Of a stretch of 64,000 nt of DNA, positions 34,974 to 44,890 are shown in pieces. Origin of the DNA: Myxococcales bacterium (GTDB lineage: Bacteria; Myxococcota_A; Polyangia; Haliangiales; Haliangiaceae); the NCBI GenBank assembly GCA_016707895.1, contig JADJGV010000005.1, positions 434,001 through 498,000 on the forward strand. Reading direction: 5' to 3'. The first letter of the stretch is position 1. Each line of letters opens with the position of its first letter. The position numbers were made by a program, and so were the translations under genes. A model generated the notes under the pieces. The model ran no database searches. It had not been told where the DNA came from and saw nothing but the letters and a program-made list of their open reading frames with translations.

Positions 34974-36732
34974 GCGTGACGTTGAGCATCGTGGTCCCGG
35001 CCTTGGCGTAGACCCGGCGATCCTCGGGGCGCATCCCCGGCGCGCTCAGCGTCACGCGCGCGCGCTCGAAGCCGTCGACGGTGGTGGTCAGCGGCGAGCG
35101 GCCGACGGTGCGGCCGTCGACCTGCACCGTCGCGCCCGACGGCCGGGTCACGATCCGCAGCTGCGCGCGCGGCCGGGTCATGATCACGTGCAACTCGCCC
35201 TGCGTCGCGCTGGCGTCGAGGTGGCGCACCTGCTCCTCGTAGCGCGGGTGGCGCAGCACCACGGTGGCGGCGGCGCACGGCACGGCGATCGTCGTCGGGG
35301 TCTCGCCGCGCCGCTGGCCGTCGACGAAGACGCCCACGCGATCGGCGCTGGTGGTGACCGCGAGGCGGCAGTCGGCGGCGGCGGGCGTGGCCGCGGCGGC
35401 GACCGCGGGCGGTGCGGCGACGGGCGGCTCGACGGGCGGGGGTGCGGCGACGGGCGGGGGCGCGGCGGCGGGTGGCTCGACGGGCGGGGGCGGCGCGGCG
35501 GTCGCGGGCGACGGCGCGGCGGCGACCGGCGCCGGCGGTGCGGCAGCCACGGGCGCCGTGCCAGTCTCCGGCGGTGGCGCGGCGGCCACCGTGGGCGGCG
35601 CGGCGGCGCGGGTCGCCGACACCGAGCGCGCCCACATCACCGCACTCACCGCGACGGCGGCGCCGGCGGTGGCGATCACCACCGACGCGATCAGCACGCC
35701 GCGGGCGGCCTTGCTGGTGACCGGCGCGGCCATCGCCGCGGGCGCCGGCGCGGCCACCGCGGGCGCGGCCATCATCGGCATCGCCGCCGGGTCCATCACC
35801 GGGATCCACATCCGGCCCTGCTCGGCGCCCCAGCCTGGCGGCAGCGTCGTCGGGCGCGCGCGGCCCTCGCCGCCAGCCTCGGTCGGCCACGCCGGCGCCG
35901 GCGCGACGTAGTAGCCGGCGCCCGGCGCCGCGAACACCGCCATCAGCGGTGGCGGCAGCGTCGTGCCGGTCGGCATCACGGGGGCGGTCGCGGCCACCGG
36001 CGGCACCGCGGCCACCGGGGGGATCGCGGCCGCTGGCGGGATCGCGGCCACCGGCGGCCCCGCCGGCGCGATCGGCGCCGCCGGGCGCACCGGCGTCGGA
36101 GCCGGCGGCGGCACCGGCAGCCGGGTCGCCGAGCCGGTCGCCAGCGGCGCCAGCTCGGGCAGGTCGACCACGCTGCGGGCCGCCTGCCCGGTCACCGTCG
36201 CGCGCGAGTCGTGCAGCGGCGGGATGTCGGGGATCGACGCCGGGGCCGGCGCCGCGCGGGCCTGCGCGGGCAGCGGCGGCACGATCGCCCGGCGCGGGGG
36301 CGCCGTCGGGCGCGCCGGCTCGGGCGGCAGCGGCGTGCCCAGCGCGCCGGCCCAGTCGCCGCGGTCCCGCGCGCGCGCGCGCGCGCGGCTCGGGGGCTCG
36401 GGCATCGGGCCGCGCGGCTGCATCAGCGCCGACGGCACGCTCACCACCGCGTCGTCGAGATCGATCCACGCGTCCTTGTCGCCGCCGTCGTCGCTGGCCG
36501 ACAGGAACCGCACCAGCGTCGTCGCGCCGTCCTGGCGGATCGCCTCGGCGCTGCCCCGCACCGCGACCTCGCCGGTCGCCGTCAGCAGCGCGATCTGGAA
36601 CGTGCGCCCGGCCGCGATCGTCGCCGGCAGGCGCAGCGCGCCCCGCTCGATGCCCGTGGCCACAACGGCCATCAACGCCTGCGCGCTGGCGAACCGCGTC
36701 TTGACGGTGACGTCGACGGCAGTTTCGGGCAT
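34960..36732 (-). CDS. PilZ-like / PEGA-domain protein with central membrane span
   Basis: 590 residues. The N-terminus (about 1-90; 'KTRFASAQALMAVVATGIERGALRLPA', split for description) resembles myxobacterial TIGR02266/PilZ-like domains, with 'VSVPSAL' soon after. A long Pro/Ala-rich linker (about 110-330) follows. One transmembrane span, 'GVLIASVVIATAGAAVAVSAVMW', lies near residue 350. After another Pro-rich linker, two PEGA-type repeats close the protein ('RVGVFVDGQRRGETPTTI', 'GATVQVDGRTVGRSPLT'), which are usually extracytoplasmic surface modules. A signalling protein spanning the inner membrane is inferred. The Arg residues of c-di-GMP-binding PilZ (RxxxR) are not clear, so ligand binding is uncertain. 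It carries a 10-unit CG repeat in its coding sequence. Confidence 0.65.
   Translation of the reverse strand: MPETAVDVTVKTRFASAQALMAVVATGIERGALRLPATIAAGRTFQIALLTATGEVAVRGSAEAIRQDGATTLVRFLSASDDGGDKDAWIDLDDAVVSVPSALMQPRGPMPEPPSRARARARDRGDWAGALGTPLPPEPARPTAPPRRAIVPPLPAQARAAPAPASIPDIPPLHDSRATVTGQAARSVVDLPELAPLATGSATRLPVPPPAPTPVRPAAPIAPAGPPVAAIPPAAAIPPVAAVPPVAATAPVMPTGTTLPPPLMAVFAAPGAGYYVAPAPAWPTEAGGEGRARPTTLPPGWGAEQGRMWIPVMDPAAMPMMAAPAVAAPAPAAMAAPVTSKAARGVLIASVVIATAGAAVAVSAVMWARSVSATRAAAPPTVAAAPPPETGTAPVAAAPPAPVAAAPSPATAAPPPPVEPPAAAPPPVAAPPPVEPPVAAPPAVAAAATPAAADCRLAVTTSADRVGVFVDGQRRGETPTTIAVPCAAATVVLRHPRYEEQVRHLDASATQGELHVIMTRPRAQLRIVTRPSGATVQVDGRTVGRSPLTTTVDGFERARVTLSAPGMRPEDRRVYAKAGTTMLNVTLKKQ
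36368..36387. repeat. CG dinucleotide microsatellite (10 units)
   Basis: A run of ten CG units within the PilZ-like/PEGA gene, coding the RARARAR stretch near residue 117-122. A one-unit slip would shift the frame and cut the protein early, so this is a possible on/off switch, or simply a by-product of extreme GC content. Confidence 0.7.
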
Positions 36733-36890
36733 CAGACCATCGTAGATCGATCGTCGTCGCGATCACAAAGATCTTCGACGGCCGCCGCGACCACACCCCG
36801 ATCGCTACCCGTCGCTCACCCGCGGCCGGCTGTGGGTGGCGGTCGCCGCTGTCGGCGCCCGTGCGCCACCGCATCGGCTACAGTGCGCGC

Positions 36891-37856
<966 letters not shown>

Positions 37857-37871
37857 TCGCTGCAGCCGGGG

Positions 37872-39920
37872 CTACTTCGTCGCCCGCGTGAACACGTACG
37901 CGTGCTGCTGGTCGTGCACCACCAGCACGCGGGCGCCGTCGCGGTCCTCGGGCACCAGCTCGAGGCCGGCGAACGGCGCGCCGGTGGTGACGAGCATGTG
38001 GGTGCCATCGGGCGCGGTCCGCTCGGCGGCGCGCACCGTCCACTCGCCGGCGTCGACCACCAGCGCGCCCGCGTCTCGCCGCACCTCGATCCGGCCCAGG
38101 CCGGGCGCCGTCCACGCGCCGAGCAGCGGCGCCAGCCACGCTGCGTCCGGCGTCGGGGCCAGCCGCGCGACCTCCTCGGCGATGGCCGCGCGGCGGCGGG
38201 CCACGCCCTCGGCGAGGTCGGTCGCGGCGCGCGGCGTGGCGTCGAACACCAGCTCGCGGATCCGGCGCGCGACCGCGTCGGGCAGCGGGCTCTCGCCGGC
38301 GTTGACCACGACCACCGCGCCGACGCCGTGCTCGGGCAGCCAGAAGTAGCTGGTCGTGAAGCCCGCGGTGCCGCCGTCGTGCTCGACGATCGGCACGCCG
38401 GCGGTGGTGCCGACCACCAGCCCCAGGCCGTAGGCCCGCTCGTCGTCGATCTTCACCTGCGGCGCCCGGCGCGCCAGCAGGTTGGCCTCCGACACGACGC
38501 GCTTGCCATCGACGACGCCGCGGCCCAGCTCGAGCAGCAGCACCCGGGTGTAGTCGTGGACGCTCGACCACTGCCCGCCGGCCGGGCGCACCGTCGGCGC
38601 CCAGGCCTCGGTCGCCAGCGGCACCGCGATGATCGCGCCGGCGGCGTCGCGGGCGTGCGGCGTCGCGTGGTCGGCCTTCGCCGCGCGCTTGAAGTCGTAG
38701 GTGGTGTCCTTCATCCCCAGCGGCGCGAACACCTGCGCGGCCATCGCCTTGTCGTACGCGGCGCCCAGGCCGAGCTTGGGGAAGAACGCGTGGCCCGCGG
38801 CGTACCCGCCGGTCATCACCAACAGGTTCGAGTACTGGAAGGTCTCGCCGAACTTCGTCGTCGGCACCATCGTGGCCAGCGACGCCAGCCGTTGCTCGGC
38901 GGTGACCCCGGCGTACTCGAACAGCATCTCCAGGTCCTGGCGCGGCATGCCGGTGCACGCGCACGCGGTGTGGCGCACCTGCATCGCCTGGGTGACCTCG
39001 GGGCTGCCCAGCGCGAACGTCGGCAGCACCGTCGTGAGCGGCGTGTCCCAGCCGAAGCGCCCCGCGTCGACCGCGCGCGCCATCAAGAGCGTCGTCAGCG
39101 ACTTGCCGGTCGAGCCGGTCAGGAACAGCGTGTGCGGCCCCACCTTCGCCGGCTTGCCGAGCTCGCGCACGCCGTAGCCGCGCTCGTGGATCACCTTGCC
39201 GCCCTCGACGATCGCCACCGCGGCGCCCGGCGCGTCGGCGGTGCGCAGCGCCTCCTCGACGAACGCGTCGAGCTCGGCCAGCCGCGCGGCGTCGAGCGGC
39301 CGCGCCGGTCGCCCGACCCACGACTCGCGGGCCACGCCGGGCGCGGTCAGGCTGCCGACCGCGGTGCCGAGCTGCGCGCCGCGGCGGCCCAGCGCCGCCT
39401 GGGCGCCGTCGAGCAACCACACCCGCCAGGTCGAGCCCTTGCCGAACGCGATCGCGATCACCACCCGCTGCTCGGCGGCCGGGGTCACGTAGACGATCTG
39501 GGTGGCGCCGTCCCAGCCGTCGCGCGCCGGCGCGTCCTCGGCCTCGGCCTCGGCCAGCGCGAAGCCGGGCCGCACGCGCTGCCACGCCGCGGCGATCGCC
39601 GCCCGGCTGGCGGCCGCCTCGACCTCGACGTAGCTCATCGTCAGCTCGCCCTCGGGCTCGGTGAGCGTCACGACGCCGCCGGCCTCGGCCACCGACCAGC
39701 CCGCCGCCACCTCGAAGGTGGCGCCCGACGCGCTGGTCAGCTTCTCCTCGGCGGTGAGCGTCCGGGCGGCGACCGGCGGTGCGTTGGCCGGCTGCGGATC
39801 GACCACCGCCGCGTCGGCGCCGTCGGTCGCGGGTGGCGTCGGGCCCGCGGGGGTCTTGGGCGAGCCGCCACCGCAGGCGGCGGTGACGCTGACGAGCACG
39901 GCGAGCGTTCGGGTACGCAT
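37872..39920 (-). CDS. Serine beta-lactamase-family lipoprotein
   Basis: 682 residues starting MRTRTLAVLVSVTAACGGGS: lipoprotein signal with Cys16. An N-terminal beta-rich domain (about 60-190) precedes a beta-lactamase/class C-type serine hydrolase domain (about 205-560). Catalytic motifs are complete: 'LTGSTGKSL' (Ser270-x-x-Lys273), 'YSN' (Tyr363) and 'HDGG' in 'IVEHDGGTAGF'. A final beta-domain (about 585-680) resembles DUF3471-like C-terminal modules of such proteins. Many members act as D-aminopeptidases, esterases or carboxypeptidases rather than antibiotic-degrading enzymes. Anchored to the inner or outer membrane facing outward. Confidence 0.85.
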   Translation of the reverse strand: MRTRTLAVLVSVTAACGGGSPKTPAGPTPPATDGADAAVVDPQPANAPPVAARTLTAEEKLTSASGATFEVAAGWSVAEAGGVVTLTEPEGELTMSYVEVEAAASRAAIAAAWQRVRPGFALAEAEAEDAPARDGWDGATQIVYVTPAAEQRVVIAIAFGKGSTWRVWLLDGAQAALGRRGAQLGTAVGSLTAPGVARESWVGRPARPLDAARLAELDAFVEEALRTADAPGAAVAIVEGGKVIHERGYGVRELGKPAKVGPHTLFLTGSTGKSLTTLLMARAVDAGRFGWDTPLTTVLPTFALGSPEVTQAMQVRHTACACTGMPRQDLEMLFEYAGVTAEQRLASLATMVPTTKFGETFQYSNLLVMTGGYAAGHAFFPKLGLGAAYDKAMAAQVFAPLGMKDTTYDFKRAAKADHATPHARDAAGAIIAVPLATEAWAPTVRPAGGQWSSVHDYTRVLLLELGRGVVDGKRVVSEANLLARRAPQVKIDDERAYGLGLVVGTTAGVPIVEHDGGTAGFTTSYFWLPEHGVGAVVVVNAGESPLPDAVARRIRELVFDATPRAATDLAEGVARRRAAIAEEVARLAPTPDAAWLAPLLGAWTAPGLGRIEVRRDAGALVVDAGEWTVRAAERTAPDGTHMLVTTGAPFAGLELVPEDRDGARVLVVHDQQHAYVFTRATK

Positions 39921-39998
39921 GGCCGGGACAGTAGTCGATCGGCGCAGCGCACGCCGCGCCGCGTAACCCCGCCCACGCCGCGACCGTCGAAGCTCCCG

Positions 39999-40409
39999 AT
40001 GTCACCGCTCCCCCCGGGCCGCGAGGTCGAGGTCTTCTACGACGGCGCGTGCCCGCTGTGCATGCGCGAGATCCGCATGCTGATGCGCCGCGATCGCGCG
40101 GCCCGCATCGTCTTCACCGACATCGCCGCGCCCGGCTTCGACGCCGCCGCGCTGGGCACCGACCAGGCGACGCTGATGGCCCGCATCAAGGGCCGGCTGC
40201 CCGACGGCAGCTGGATCGAGGGCGTCGAGGTGTTCCGCCGGCTGTACGCCGCGGTCGGGTTCCGCCGCGCCGTCGCGGTCAGCCGCTGGCCCGGCGTCTC
40301 GCACCTGCTGCGCCTCGGCTACCACCTGTTCGCCAAGAACCGCCTCCGCCTGACCGGCCGCTGCGTCGACGACGCCTGCGCGGTGCCGGCGCCGCGCGCG
40401 GCGGCGTGA
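39999..40409 (+). CDS. DUF393/YuxK-family thiol-disulfide protein
   Basis: 136 residues, starting MSPLPPGREVEVFYDGACPLCMREIRML. The motif 'FYDGACPLC' (DxxCPxC) near residue 13-22 is the signature of the DUF393/YuxK family, a thioredoxin-like fold. The C-terminus 'GYHLFAKNRLRLTGRCVDDAC' is also typical. There is no signal peptide. Function in the cell is unknown; the paired Cys suggest redox activity. Confidence 0.85.
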   Translation: MSPLPPGREVEVFYDGACPLCMREIRMLMRRDRAARIVFTDIAAPGFDAAALGTDQATLMARIKGRLPDGSWIEGVEVFRRLYAAVGFRRAVAVSRWPGVSHLLRLGYHLFAKNRLRLTGRCVDDACAVPAPRAAA

Positions 40410-40416
40410 CCCGCGG

Positions 40417-41340
40417 TCACTCCTCGAAGCAGTACACGTGCGCGCGCTTCGCGCAGAAGTTGACCGGCGCGCCGCCGCCGCACGCGTGGCTCCAGGTGTC
40501 GCCGGCGGTGTCCCACTTGCCCCAACCGCCGCCGCCGGTGTCGACGGTGAAGTTGGCGCAGTTGGCGTTGGCGTCGTAGAGCGTGCCGTCGGCCCGGGTC
40601 GAGCCGTGGACCCAGGTCGTGCTGGCGTCGCAGAACCCATCCGACGGGCTGGGCACCCCGCCGGTCTCGGTCTTGGTGATCGCGTTGTCGAGCGTGCCGT
40701 CGAGCAGGTCGGCCTTGTTGTCGGCGACCTGGGTGCCGTCGACGAGGACGAAGCGGGCGTCGGCCGCGACGATGCGGTCGCGCGCGTTGGTGCCGGTCGT
40801 CGACAACCACGCGCGGAAGGTGCCGGTCAGCCCGGCGGCGTTGGCCAGCGCCTGGCACTTCTGATCGCCGCCCATCAGGTTGCCGATCTGGCCGCCGGTG
40901 TAGAGCGCGCTCGACACGAACACCCGCTTGACCGCGACGCAGACGCCGTTGCACAGGTTGGACGCGCAGTCGGCGTTGGTGCTGCAGGTCTGGCCGGGAT
41001 CGCACGAGCCGGGGCCGCAGTTGCCGGCGCAGTCGACGTCGAGCTCGGTGCCGTTGCGCACGCCGTCCGAGCAGCTGGGCGTCTGGCAGGTGCCGCCGGT
41101 GCACACCATGCTGAGGCAGTCGGTCGCGGCGCCGCACGCCCGGGTGGCCCCGCACGGGTCGCAGGTGCCGCCGCCGCAGTCGACGTCGGTCTCGGCGCCG
41201 TCGCGGAGGCCGTTGGTGCAGCTGGCGGCCAGCGGGGCGTCGGTGCCGCCGACCGGCGCGTCGGGCGTGTCGCGAGACACCTCGCCGCAGGCGGCGAGCG
41301 CGAAGGAGATGGCCAGGAGCGAGCGAGACCCGAGGTGCAT
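40417..41340 (-). CDS. Lipoprotein with Cys-rich repeats and DUF1554 domain
   Basis: 307 residues: MHLGSRSLLAISFALAACGEV, lipoprotein signal with Cys18. Three repeats of the form 'C.NG..DG.ETDVDCGGG.C' cover about 35-125. The C-terminal part (about 135-305) begins 'RVFVSSALYTGGQIGNLMGG' and 'DQKCQALANAAGLTGTFRAWLS', which is the start of the DUF1554 family (endostatin/collagen-NC10-like fold). It ends in Cys-bearing strands. Likely a surface protein; ligand unknown. Confidence 0.8.
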   Translation of the reverse strand: MHLGSRSLLAISFALAACGEVSRDTPDAPVGGTDAPLAASCTNGLRDGAETDVDCGGGTCDPCGATRACGAATDCLSMVCTGGTCQTPSCSDGVRNGTELDVDCAGNCGPGSCDPGQTCSTNADCASNLCNGVCVAVKRVFVSSALYTGGQIGNLMGGDQKCQALANAAGLTGTFRAWLSTTGTNARDRIVAADARFVLVDGTQVADNKADLLDGTLDNAITKTETGGVPSPSDGFCDASTTWVHGSTRADGTLYDANANCANFTVDTGGGGWGKWDTAGDTWSHACGGGAPVNFCAKRAHVYCFEE

Positions 41341-41435
41341 GGCTCCACGGTATCACCGCGCGGGCCGGCCGATCCACGAGGCCCTGCGGCGTGGCGCCGC
41401 TTGCTCCGCTCGCCCGGCGGATCGACAATCCCGCG

Positions 41436-42566
41436 ATGCCCCCCGAGCTGACCCTCGAGTTCATCGAGAAGCTGCCCAAGACCGATCTGCACTGCCACCT
41501 CGACGGCTCGCTGCGGCTCGACACCATCCTCGACCTGGCCCGGCGCCAGGGCGTGACCCTGCCGGCCACCGATCGCCAGGGCCTGTTCAACCTGGTCTAC
41601 GCCGGCGAGCGCTGCGCCTCCCTCGAGGACTACCTCAAGGCGTTCGACATCACGCTCGCGGTGATGCAGACCGAGGAGGCGCTCGAGCGCATCGCGTTCG
41701 AGCTGGCCGAGGACGCGTGGCGCGAGAACGTCCGCTACCTCGAGGTCCGCTACTGCCCGCTGCTGCACACCCGCGAGGGCCTGCGCCCGTCGGTGGTGTG
41801 CGAGGCGGTGATGAAGGGCCTGCGCGCGGCCAAGCGCCAGTACGGCATCCGCTACGGCGTGATCCTGTGCGCGATCCGCTCGCAGCCGGCCGATCAGTCG
41901 CTGCGCATCGCCGAGCTGTGCGTCGCGTTCAAGAACCGCGGCGTCGTCGGCTTCGACCTGGCCGGCAGCGAGGTCAACAACCCGGCCAAGCTGCACCGCC
42001 AGGCGTTCCAGCTGGTGATCGACAACAACATCAACTGCACCGCCCACGCCGGCGAGTCGTTCGGCCCCGACTCGGTGCACCAGGCGATCCACAAGTGCGG
42101 CGCCCACCGCATCGGCCACGGCGTGCGGCTGATCGAGAGCGGCGAGCTGCTCAACTACGTCAACGATCACCGCATCCCGATCGAGGTGTGTCCGTCGTCG
42201 AACGTCCAGACCAAGGCCGCGGCCAGCTGGGACGCGCACCCGGTCGACTTCTTCGTCGACTACGGCCTGCGGGTGACGATCAACACCGACAACCGGCTGA
42301 TGACCGACACCACCGTGTCCAAGGAGCTGTTCCTCTGCCACCAGCACTACGGCTGGCCGCTGGCGACGCTCAAGGAGATCATCATCTCGGGCTTCAAGAG
42401 CGCGTTCATGCCGTACCGCGAGAAGGCCGACCTGCTCGCCGAGATCGTCCGCGAGCTGGCCACCTTCACCGCGCCCACCAACGGCAAGGCCGTGGTCGCC
42501 GACAAGACGGCGGACAAGCCGGCGGCGCCGGGGGCGCCGGGCGACGCGACCCGCCCGCGGGCCTAG
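41436..42566 (+). CDS. add: Adenosine deaminase
   Basis: 376 residues; deaminates adenosine to inosine. Metal and catalytic motifs are present: 'KTDLHCHLDGSLR' (HxH), 'FDLAGSEVNNP', 'TAHAGESFGPDSVHQAI' (metal His), 'CGAHRIGHGVRL' (catalytic His), and 'VTINTDNRLMTDT' (the 'TDNR' form of the metal Asp motif found in many bacterial enzymes). 'ECRYCPLL'-type sequence appears as 'LEVRYCPLLHTREGL'. The C-terminus has about 30 Ala/Pro/Lys-rich residues beyond the usual end. The next gene starts 10 bases downstream. Confidence 0.93.
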   Translation: MPPELTLEFIEKLPKTDLHCHLDGSLRLDTILDLARRQGVTLPATDRQGLFNLVYAGERCASLEDYLKAFDITLAVMQTEEALERIAFELAEDAWRENVRYLEVRYCPLLHTREGLRPSVVCEAVMKGLRAAKRQYGIRYGVILCAIRSQPADQSLRIAELCVAFKNRGVVGFDLAGSEVNNPAKLHRQAFQLVIDNNINCTAHAGESFGPDSVHQAIHKCGAHRIGHGVRLIESGELLNYVNDHRIPIEVCPSSNVQTKAAASWDAHPVDFFVDYGLRVTINTDNRLMTDTTVSKELFLCHQHYGWPLATLKEIIISGFKSAFMPYREKADLLAEIVRELATFTAPTNGKAVVADKTADKPAAPGAPGDATRPRA

Positions 42567-42576
42567 CGCGCATCCC

Positions 42577-43620
42577 ATGACCTCTGCCGGCATCATCGAG
42601 AGCGCCCGGCGCCGGCCGGGCATGTTCGTCGGTGGGTGCGACGGCCAGGGCCTGGTCCACCTGGCGATGGAGGTGATCGGCAACGCCTTCGACCAGCACC
42701 TGCTCGGGCGCTGCGATCGCATCGAGGTCGCGGTCGAGCCCGACGGGACGATCACCGTCAGCGACGAAGGCGGCGGCCTCCCGGTCGACGGGGGCGAGGG
42801 CCGGCCGCCGCTGGCCGAGCTGCTCACGATCCATCGCGACCTGCCCACCGCTGACGGCCACCGCCCGCACGTGCACCTGACGCTGGTGGGCGTCGGGCTG
42901 GTCGTGGTGAACGCGCTGTGCGCCGAGCTCGAGGTCGAGACCGTCCACGCCGGCGTGCGCGCGCGCGGACGCTGGCGTCGCGGCCGCCCCGATGGCGCGA
43001 TCGAGGCGACGCCGACCACGGCGCCGAGCGGGACGCGGCTGCGCTTCACGCCCGATCCCGAGATCTTCGGCGACCACCGCATCGACCTTCGCGCGCTGCT
43101 CGACCAGATCGACGCGCTGGTCGCGCTGCGCCCGGGGCTGGTCATCGACGTCCGGCTGGCCAGCCGGCGGCACGAGCCTGAGGGCCTGGCGGCGCGGGTG
43201 CGGCGCGTGCTGCGCGACCCCTCGGCCACCGTGGCGTCGGCCCGCCGCGACGTGGTCACGCCCGACGGGCCGCTCACCGTCGACGTGGCGCTGGCGTGGG
43301 AGCCGTACCGCGCCGACCCCGTGATCGAGAGCTTCGTCAACTACCAGCGCAGCGGCGACCACGGCACCCACGTCGACGGTCTGTACGACGGCATCCGGCG
43401 GGTGTTCCGCGGCAAGCGCGCCGCGCACGCCTCCGGCCTGGTGGCCGCCGTCGCCGTGGTCCTCGCCGACGTGCACTGGGGCAACCCGACGAAGGAGCGA
43501 CTGGTCACGCCGTCGGTCCGCGCGCCGGTGGCCGACGTCACCGTCGCGGCGCTGAAGGCCTGGGGCGCCGCGCACCCCGACGCGGCCACCGCGCTGCGGG
43601 CCCGCCTCAGCGCACGGTGA
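42577..43620 (+). CDS. Stand-alone GyrB-like GHKL ATPase module
   Basis: 347 residues, about half the length of GyrB. It resembles the N-terminal ATPase and transducer part of gyrase B: 'RRRPGMFVGG' then 'GLVHLAMEVIGNAFDQH' (catalytic Glu32, Asn36), 'VSDEGGGLPVD' in place of DNGRGIPVD, 'VHLTLVGVGLVVVNALC' in place of the GLHGVGxxVVNAL loop, and 'WGNPTKERLVTP' with a Lys near residue 306 where gyrase has the QTK loop. No TOPRIM domain follows; the frame ends shortly after. Key ATP-binding residues are mostly kept, so it may still bind or split ATP. Gene lies 10 bases after adenosine deaminase. Function unknown. Confidence 0.7.
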   Translation: MTSAGIIESARRRPGMFVGGCDGQGLVHLAMEVIGNAFDQHLLGRCDRIEVAVEPDGTITVSDEGGGLPVDGGEGRPPLAELLTIHRDLPTADGHRPHVHLTLVGVGLVVVNALCAELEVETVHAGVRARGRWRRGRPDGAIEATPTTAPSGTRLRFTPDPEIFGDHRIDLRALLDQIDALVALRPGLVIDVRLASRRHEPEGLAARVRRVLRDPSATVASARRDVVTPDGPLTVDVALAWEPYRADPVIESFVNYQRSGDHGTHVDGLYDGIRRVFRGKRAAHASGLVAAVAVVLADVHWGNPTKERLVTPSVRAPVADVTVAALKAWGAAHPDAATALRARLSAR

Positions 43621-43972
43621 GCTGCAGGTGCGCGGTCGCCGAGGCGGTCGCGCCGTCGGCGTCGGTCACGGTCAGCTCGATGATCGCCGGGCGATCGCCG
43701 CGGAAGCGCAGCACGGGCGCGGCCGAGGTCGCGCGGCCGCGCTCGAACCGGTACTCGTCGCCGGCGATGGTCCAGGCGTAGGTCAGCGCGTCGGCGCCGG
43801 CGGGATCGTCGATCGGATCAGCCGACGTGGTGGCGTCGAGCGTGACCTCGGTCTGGAAGCCGTCGTTCTCGAGGATGGCCTCGGGCGCGAGCTCGATCCG
43901 CGCCAGCGGCGGGTGCCCATCGCCGGCCGTGCAGGCCGACAATGCCAGGGGCAGGAGCGCGCGGCGGACCAT
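43607..43972 (-). CDS. Small lipoprotein with PKD/Ig-like domain
   Basis: 121 residues from ATG 43972 (MVRRALLPLALSACTAGDG), lipoprotein signal with Cys14. The mature part is one Ig-like/PKD-type beta-sandwich: 'VTLDATTSADPIDDPAGADAL', 'YAWTI', then 'IIELTVTDADGATASATAHL'. PKD-type domains bind other surface proteins or polysaccharides. The 3' end overlaps that of the GyrB-like gene by 14 bases in convergent layout. Confidence 0.7.
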   Translation of the reverse strand: MVRRALLPLALSACTAGDGHPPLARIELAPEAILENDGFQTEVTLDATTSADPIDDPAGADALTYAWTIAGDEYRFERGRATSAAPVLRFRGDRPAIIELTVTDADGATASATAHLQLTVR

Positions 43973-43996
43973 GGCTCCGTGGTAGCATGCACGACC

Positions 43997-44809
43997 GTGC
44001 GGCCCCAAGCTCGACGTGAGCGAGCGCGAGTCGTCCTCGACTCGCACCTCGGACGCATCTACAACTTCGCGTTCCGCATGGCCATGGACGCCAAGCGGGC
44101 GGGGCGGGTGACCGAGGAGACGTTCGCCCGCGCCTGGGCCGGCTTCGACGAGCTGCCCGACGACGACCAGCGGGCCCACCTGTGGCTCCTGAAGATCGCG
44201 CTGCACGTCACCGGCGAGCGGCTGCCGCGCAGCCCCGAGGTCAACTTCGACGTCCTCGACGAGACGCTGCGCAACGAGGCCACCCGCACCGACGTCGTGC
44301 GCTCGCTGTCGGATCCCCAGCGCGACCTGATGCTGTGGGATCTCAAGCAGGGCTGCATGACCAGCGTCATCGGCTGCCTCGGCCCGGGCGAGCGCGCCGC
44401 GTTCATCGCCGCGCAGATCCTCAAGATGTCCGATGACGACGGCGCCAAGGCGCTGGGCGTCACGGTCAGCGCCTACCGGGTGCGGCTGTCGCGGGCCCGG
44501 CAGAAGATCGGCGACTACCTGGCGCCGCGCTGCGAGCACGTCGACCCCAACAACCCGTGCCGCTGCCCGGCCCGCGTCGGCACCGCGCTGCGCAAGGGCT
44601 TCATCGCCGCGGCCCCGCCCACCCAGGGCCAGGGCGTCGTATCGCTGCGCAAGGCGCCGATGCCCTACGGCCGCTACGGCGCCGGCACCGGCGCCGACGA
44701 CGCGCCCCAGCGCGACATCGCCACGATCTATGGCGGCCTGCCCGAGCCCGCGCCGTCCGCCGAGCTGCGCGAGCGGCTCGCCGCTGCGATCGACGCCGCG
44801 TTCGTCTAG
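43997..44809 (+). CDS. ECF-type RNA polymerase sigma factor with Cys-containing C-terminal extension
   Basis: 270 residues from GTG 43997. Region 2-like helices appear at about 15-75 ('HLGRIYNFAFRMAMD', 'TFARAWAGFDEL'), and region 4 at about 120-175 ('LGPGERAAFIAAQILKMSDD', 'ALGVTVSAYRVRLSRARQKI'). The HTH looks complete. After region 4 comes 'CEHVDPNNPCRCPARV', an extension with three Cys and one His that could bind zinc, and about 75 further residues. No anti-sigma factor gene is adjacent, so control may lie in this C-terminal tail. ECF sigma factors of this extended kind are frequent in myxobacteria. Confidence 0.75.
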   Translation: MRPQARRERARVVLDSHLGRIYNFAFRMAMDAKRAGRVTEETFARAWAGFDELPDDDQRAHLWLLKIALHVTGERLPRSPEVNFDVLDETLRNEATRTDVVRSLSDPQRDLMLWDLKQGCMTSVIGCLGPGERAAFIAAQILKMSDDDGAKALGVTVSAYRVRLSRARQKIGDYLAPRCEHVDPNNPCRCPARVGTALRKGFIAAAPPTQGQGVVSLRKAPMPYGRYGAGTGADDAPQRDIATIYGGLPEPAPSAELRERLAAAIDAAFV

Positions 44810-44890
44810 CGCGCAGGGTGCGCCGCCGCGGGCGGTGCTGGGCGCCGCAAGGCGTCGCGCGGCGGGCCGGCCCGTGCGACCGTGCGCCCG

